Source: Actinomycetota bacterium
GTDB taxonomy: Bacteria; Actinomycetota; Actinomycetes; JACCUZ01
Direction of reading: 5' to 3'
Assembly (NCBI GenBank): GCA_030841195.1
Contig: JAVEDA010000300.1
Location: 1-9,743, forward strand
Length of the DNA: 9,743 nucleotides
Positions 6,469 through 9,743 of the stretch are shown piece after piece. Every line of letters begins with the position of its first letter. The first letter of the stretch is position 1. Both the position numbers and the translations under genes were made by a program. Under the pieces are notes generated by a model. It was given only the letters and a program-made list of their open reading frames with translations, was not told the origin of the DNA and made no database searches.

Positions 6469-8016
6469 GTGGAGTTCTGGAAGAGGCTCAACGGGGCGTC
6501 GACGCTCACCCTCGGGATCACGCTGGTGACCGCGACGGCTGCCGTCCTGCTGGACCGGTCGGCCGGCGCGGACTTCCCGATGGCTGCGGTCGGGCTGTGG
6601 CTCGTCGTGGGTGTCGTCAGCGCCGGCGGTCTCGCCGCGCTCACGCTCTTCGGTGAGCGGCTGGTCGAGGAGCGCACGATGATCGAGCGCTACCGGGCCG
6701 GCCTGGTGGTCGCCAACGTCGTCTGGATCGCCGGCCTCGTGGCCAGCACGGGCGGACTGGAGCGGCCGTACTGGGCCCTGATGACTGCGCCGCTGCTCAT
6801 CGCCGCCGTGTCGATGTCCCGGCTGCGGAGCTTCCTGATCGGCTGCGCCGCGACGGTCGCGACGGCCGTCGCTGTGGTCGCCGCCGGATCCGTCACCGAC
6901 CAGGATTGGGGGTCTCTGGTCCTGGTGCTGCCGCTGGGCCCGGGCGTCACCTGGTTCGTCGGGCTGCTGTGCGCTGCCGTCTGGGACGAGCGCCGGGCGG
7001 CCAGCGAGGAGCGCGACGAGCTCAGCGGCCGGGTCGACGAGCTGTCGTCGGTGCTGGCCCAGGCCGCCGAGGGAGACCTTGCTGTCCGGGTCGAGGCGGG
7101 GGAGACCGCCAACGAGTCGGTGCGGGCCCTGACCGAGTCGTTCAACAACACGCTGCTCAACCTGCGTCAGCTGGTCGAGCAGATCCGCTCCGGCGGCGAC
7201 CAGATCACCGCCAGCGCCGGCGAGCTGCTGGCCACGGCCGAGGAGCACGCCGCCAGCGCCACCCAGCAGTCGTCGGCCGTCGCCGAGACCACGTCCACCA
7301 TCGAGGAGCTGGCCGCCACGGCAGCCCAGATCGCCGACACCGCGGAGTCGGTGGCCCGCTACGCCGCCGAGACGCTGCGGCACGCCGAGGACGGCCGCAC
7401 CGCGGTCGCCACCTCGGTGGCGGCGATGGACGCCATCGCGGACCGGGTCGACTCGATCGCCACCCGGGCCCTGTCCCTGGGCGAGAAGGGCCAGGAGATC
7501 GGCCGGATCCTCGTGGTCATCGACGACCTCGCCGACCAGACCAACCTGCTGGCCCTCAACGCCGCCATCGAGGCGGCCCGGGCCGGCGAGCACGGCCGCG
7601 GCTTCGCCGTGGTCGCCTCCGAGGTGCGCAAGCTGGCCGAGCGCTCGCAGGAGTCGGCCGGGCAGATCCAGGCCATCGTCACCCAGATCCAGGCCGAGAC
7701 CAGCGCCACCATCCTCGCCAGCGAGGAGGGCGCCAAGGAGGTCCAGAGCGGGGCTGCGCTCGGCCGCGAGGTCGTCGACGCCCTGGAGCGGATCTCCGGC
7801 ATGGTCGACGAGACCACCACGGCGGCCAAGGAGATCTCGATCGCCACCCAGCAGCAGCGGTCCGCCTCGGACCAGGTCGTGTCCGCGATGACCCAGGTCT
7901 CCGACGTGTCCCGCCAGTACGCCGTCGGGTCCAAGCAGGCCGCGGCAGCGGCTGCCCAGCTGAACGTGCTCGCCGCCGAGCTGAGGTCGTCGATCGAGCA
8001 GTTCCGGGTCAGCTGA
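6469..8016 (+). CDS. Methyl-accepting chemotaxis protein with multi-helix membrane region, no extracytoplasmic sensor domain
   Basis: Chemoreceptor of 515 residues (519 if the GTG at 6457 is used) that controls CheA through CheW. Residues ~10-173 hold about six hydrophobic helices (~11-28, 38-61, 78-94, 102-116, 121-140, 149-172) joined by short loops. There is no room for a Cache, four-helix-bundle or other periplasmic ligand domain, so the stimulus must be sensed in or at the membrane. A HAMP-like segment follows (~178-236, with EGDLAVRVE at 201-209). The cytoplasmic signalling hairpin covers ~240-510, with the conserved tip DQTNLLALNAAIEAARAGE (356-374) and GRGFAVVASEVRKLAERS (376-393). 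Gln/Glu-rich helical stretches on both sides of the tip (e.g. EEHAASATQQSS at 258-269, ISIATQQQRSASDQ at 456-469) could hold the methylation sites. The protein ends soon after the coiled coil (QFRVS), with no CheR-tethering NWETF-type pentapeptide. The kinase gene follows within 75 bp. Confidence 0.93.
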   Translation: MEFWKRLNGASTLTLGITLVTATAAVLLDRSAGADFPMAAVGLWLVVGVVSAGGLAALTLFGERLVEERTMIERYRAGLVVANVVWIAGLVASTGGLERPYWALMTAPLLIAAVSMSRLRSFLIGCAATVATAVAVVAAGSVTDQDWGSLVLVLPLGPGVTWFVGLLCAAVWDERRAASEERDELSGRVDELSSVLAQAAEGDLAVRVEAGETANESVRALTESFNNTLLNLRQLVEQIRSGGDQITASAGELLATAEEHAASATQQSSAVAETTSTIEELAATAAQIADTAESVARYAAETLRHAEDGRTAVATSVAAMDAIADRVDSIATRALSLGEKGQEIGRILVVIDDLADQTNLLALNAAIEAARAGEHGRGFAVVASEVRKLAERSQESAGQIQAIVTQIQAETSATILASEEGAKEVQSGAALGREVVDALERISGMVDETTTAAKEISIATQQQRSASDQVVSAMTQVSDVSRQYAVGSKQAAAAAAQLNVLAAELRSSIEQFRVS

Positions 8017-8035
8017 CCATGATCCTTTGGACGCC

Positions 8036-8059
8036 GACGCACCGCCCGGGCGGCGTGTC
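8036..8059 (+). other. Hairpin in the mcp-cheA gap
   Basis: The arms GACGCACCGC and GCGGCGTGTC pair over 10 positions with one A-C mismatch and one G-U pair around a CCGG loop; the centre is a 12 bp palindrome (8042-8053). No T-run follows. It lies between the mcp stop and the cheA start and could attenuate transcription or separate mRNA segments to set the receptor:kinase ratio. GC-rich sequence forms such stems easily, so confidence is limited. Confidence 0.3.
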
Positions 8060-8089
8060 TGGTGCACAAGCGTCCACTCTGTGGTCGTC

Positions 8090-9743
8090 GTGACCGGCTG
8101 GGCCGACGACCCGGAGCTGGTCGCCACCTTCCGGGCCGAGGTCGAGGAGCGGCTCGCGTCGCTGTGCGAGGGGCTGCTGCGGCTCGAGGCGCACCCGTCG
8201 CCGCGCCAGCTGGTCGCAGGCCTGTTCCGGGACGCGCACACGGTCAAGGGCTCGGCCCGGATGCTCGGGCTGGGCGGCGTGGTCGACGTCGCGCACCGGG
8301 CCGAGGACCTGCTCGGTGCGCTCAAGGAGGGCCGGCTGGCCGTCCGCAAGGACCTGGTCGACGTGCTGCTCGTCTCGGCCGAGAGCATCAGCCGGTCGCT
8401 GCCGGGTGCCGCTCACCCGGTGGGTGCCGACGAGCTCGCTGCCGTCGTGGCGGCGCTGGACTCCGCCGTGGCCGGCGACGACCCGGTGACCGTGCCCCGG
8501 CTGGCCACCGAGGACGAGGTGGTGGACCACGACGACTCGCGCGGCCGGGGCACCGACTCGATCCGCGTCCCCACCCGGCGGGTGCACGACCTGGTCGACG
8601 TCGTGGGCGAGGCCGAGCTGGACGTGCGCCGGGTCACCCGGCAGGGCCGCGAGCTCGCGACGCTGGCGGCCGATCACGCCCGGACGGCGCGCACCGTGCG
8701 CGAGTCGCTGGCCGGGGCCGACGTGGACCCCCACCTGCTCGACGCGCTGCACAAGCTGGGGGCGCTGGGTGACCAGCTGGGCGCCGCCACCAGGGAGCTC
8801 CTGACTCGCGCCGAGGACGGCCAGGCCCGGCTCGCCGACGTGCGCGACGGCGCCATGGGCCTCGCGATGGTCCCGCTGCGTCGCCTGGTGGCCGGCTTCC
8901 CGCAGCTGGTCCGCGAGCTGGCCGCGCCGCGGACGCCGGAAGACCCTGCCAAGGACGTGGCGCTCGTGCTCACCGGCCAGGACGTCGAGCTCGACACCCG
9001 CGTGCTCGACGCGGTCGCCGACGCGTTGCGCCACCTGGTGACCAACGCCGTGGACCACGGCTGCGAGTCGCCGGCGGAGCGGATCCAGGCGGGCAAGCCT
9101 GCGCAGGCGACGGTCACCGTCTCGGCCCGCGCCGCCGGGTCCACCGTCGTGATCGAGGTCTCCGACGACGGCCGCGGAGTCGACGAGGCAACCCTGCGCA
9201 CGGTCGCCATCGCCCGCGGCGCGTTGCCGGCCGACTCCGCCCTCACCGGTGCCGCGCTGCTGCAGGTGCTCTTCTCGCCGGGCTTCTCCACCCGCGACGA
9301 GATCACCCAGACCTCCGGCCGCGGCGTCGGACTCGACGTCGTCCGCACGGTGGTCGAGGACCTCAGCGGCACCATCGAGGTGCGCGCCGAGCCCGGTCGC
9401 GGCACCACGTTCACGATCAGCCTGCCCGTGACGCTCGGCGTGCTGCGCTGCCTGCTGGCCCGGGTCGGCACCGAGCGCTACGCCCTGCCCGTGTCCGGCG
9501 TGGTCGAGACCCTGGGGCTGGCCACTGCCGAGCGGCACCAGGTGGCCGGGGTGACGGTGCTCGCCCGGGACGGCCGGACCATGCCGCTGGTCGACCTCGG
9601 CCGGGCGCTCGGGGTGTCCGGCGAGCGCCAGCCGCGGGCCGCCGTGGTGGTCCAGCACGGCGGTGCCGGCGACCTGCTGGCCCTCGCGGTCGACGCGCTC
9701 GAGGGTGAGCTCGAGGTCGTGGTCAAGGAGCTCGGCACCTTCC
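8090..9743 (+). CDS. cheA: Chemotaxis histidine kinase CheA (3' end outside window)
   Basis: At least 551 residues, open to the window edge. CheA autophosphorylates on histidine and passes the phosphate to response regulators. The Hpt (P1) domain, ~5-105, carries the phosphorylation site His50 in AHTVKGSARMLG. A linker (~106-155) follows directly, with no room for a CheY-binding P2 domain. The dimerisation helices (P3) span ~158-265. The P4 ATPase domain (~266-448) has the N box HLVTNAVDHG (315-324), G1 SDDGRGVD (358-365), F box LFSPGFSTRDE (394-404) and G2 GRGVGLDVV (410-418). A CheW-like P5 domain begins at ~452 (RCLLARVGTERYALPVSGV) and is cut. The start is uncertain: GTG 8090 puts the Hpt domain near the N-terminus, GTG 8081 is in the same frame, and no clear Shine-Dalgarno site precedes either. 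The adjacent receptor and CheW support its role in one array. A C-terminal receiver domain may follow outside the window. Confidence 0.93.
   Translation, partial: MTGWADDPELVATFRAEVEERLASLCEGLLRLEAHPSPRQLVAGLFRDAHTVKGSARMLGLGGVVDVAHRAEDLLGALKEGRLAVRKDLVDVLLVSAESISRSLPGAAHPVGADELAAVVAALDSAVAGDDPVTVPRLATEDEVVDHDDSRGRGTDSIRVPTRRVHDLVDVVGEAELDVRRVTRQGRELATLAADHARTARTVRESLAGADVDPHLLDALHKLGALGDQLGAATRELLTRAEDGQARLADVRDGAMGLAMVPLRRLVAGFPQLVRELAAPRTPEDPAKDVALVLTGQDVELDTRVLDAVADALRHLVTNAVDHGCESPAERIQAGKPAQATVTVSARAAGSTVVIEVSDDGRGVDEATLRTVAIARGALPADSALTGAALLQVLFSPGFSTRDEITQTSGRGVGLDVVRTVVEDLSGTIEVRAEPGRGTTFTISLPVTLGVLRCLLARVGTERYALPVSGVVETLGLATAERHQVAGVTVLARDGRTMPLVDLGRALGVSGERQPRAAVVVQHGGAGDLLALAVDALEGELEVVVKELGTF

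Noticed and set aside
8007..8018. Perfect 12 bp palindrome GGTCAGCTGACC over the mcp stop codon, considered as an operator
   Set aside because: A 12 bp palindrome is expected a few times per 10 kb by chance, and this one overlaps coding sequence with no second copy noticed in the window.
5842..8388. 848-codon minus-strand open frame across cheW, mcp and the start of cheA
   Set aside because: It is the complement of three recognised chemotaxis genes, with a Gly/Arg/Asp/His-rich translation and no motif; a GC-bias shadow.
8009..9658. 549-codon minus-strand open frame opposite cheA
   Set aside because: The plus strand encodes a continuous CheA with H, N, G1, F and G2 boxes; the opposite frame is compositionally biased and has no motif.
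1..9743. Mobile element, CRISPR array, tRNA or defence island
   Set aside because: No terminal inverted repeats, transposase or integrase motifs, spaced direct repeats or tRNA-like folds were seen, and codon use looks uniform across the genes.

Overview
This is a 9.7 kb piece of a very GC-rich chromosome, with third codon positions almost all G or C. It carries a mycothiol biosynthesis gene (mshB), so the source is an actinobacterium. The chemotaxis genes at the right suggest a motile or surface-behaving lineage (Geodermatophilales, Kineosporiales, Nocardioidales or similar), but the sequence does not fix the genus. There is no insertion sequence, tRNA, rRNA or CRISPR array, and no gene-free stretch longer than about 165 bp.

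Layout, left to right. Bases 1-63 are the last 20 codons of an unidentified plus-strand gene. It converges, with a 2 bp gap, on a minus-strand cytoplasmic S9 peptidase of the DPP8/9 (dipeptidyl peptidase IV) type. A 56 bp divergent region follows, with a TANNNT -10 box facing each way, each placed for a leaderless or nearly leaderless mRNA. Rightward come mshB (GlcNAc-Ins deacetylase), a divergent membrane AAA+/M41 metalloprotease of the FtsH family, and a small four-helix membrane protein resembling the DUF6113 proteins often found beside mshB. A cheW gene overlaps the end of that small gene by ATGA. After a hairpin come a methyl-accepting chemotaxis protein with a six-helix membrane part and no extracytoplasmic sensor domain, then a large CheA kinase that runs off the right edge. 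The CheA frame is open from its start to the window end.

How the genes work together. The left half is housekeeping: thiol (mycothiol) biosynthesis, peptide turnover and membrane proteolysis. The right half is the start of a chemosensory operon (adaptor, receptor, kinase) whose output proteins lie beyond the window. The two halves meet at the DUF6113-like gene, whose leaderless-type promoter appears to drive cheW. The receptor and kinase genes have their own candidate promoter, resembling sigma-28/WhiG sites.

Most likely points of novelty: the FtsH-like protease, with two insertions in its AAA+ core and almost no extracytoplasmic loop; the cheW gene attached to a mycothiol-locus gene; and the CheA, which looks closer to the kinases of alternative-function chemosensory systems than to the classical flagellar type. 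No feature here clearly amounts to an undescribed defence or mobile system.
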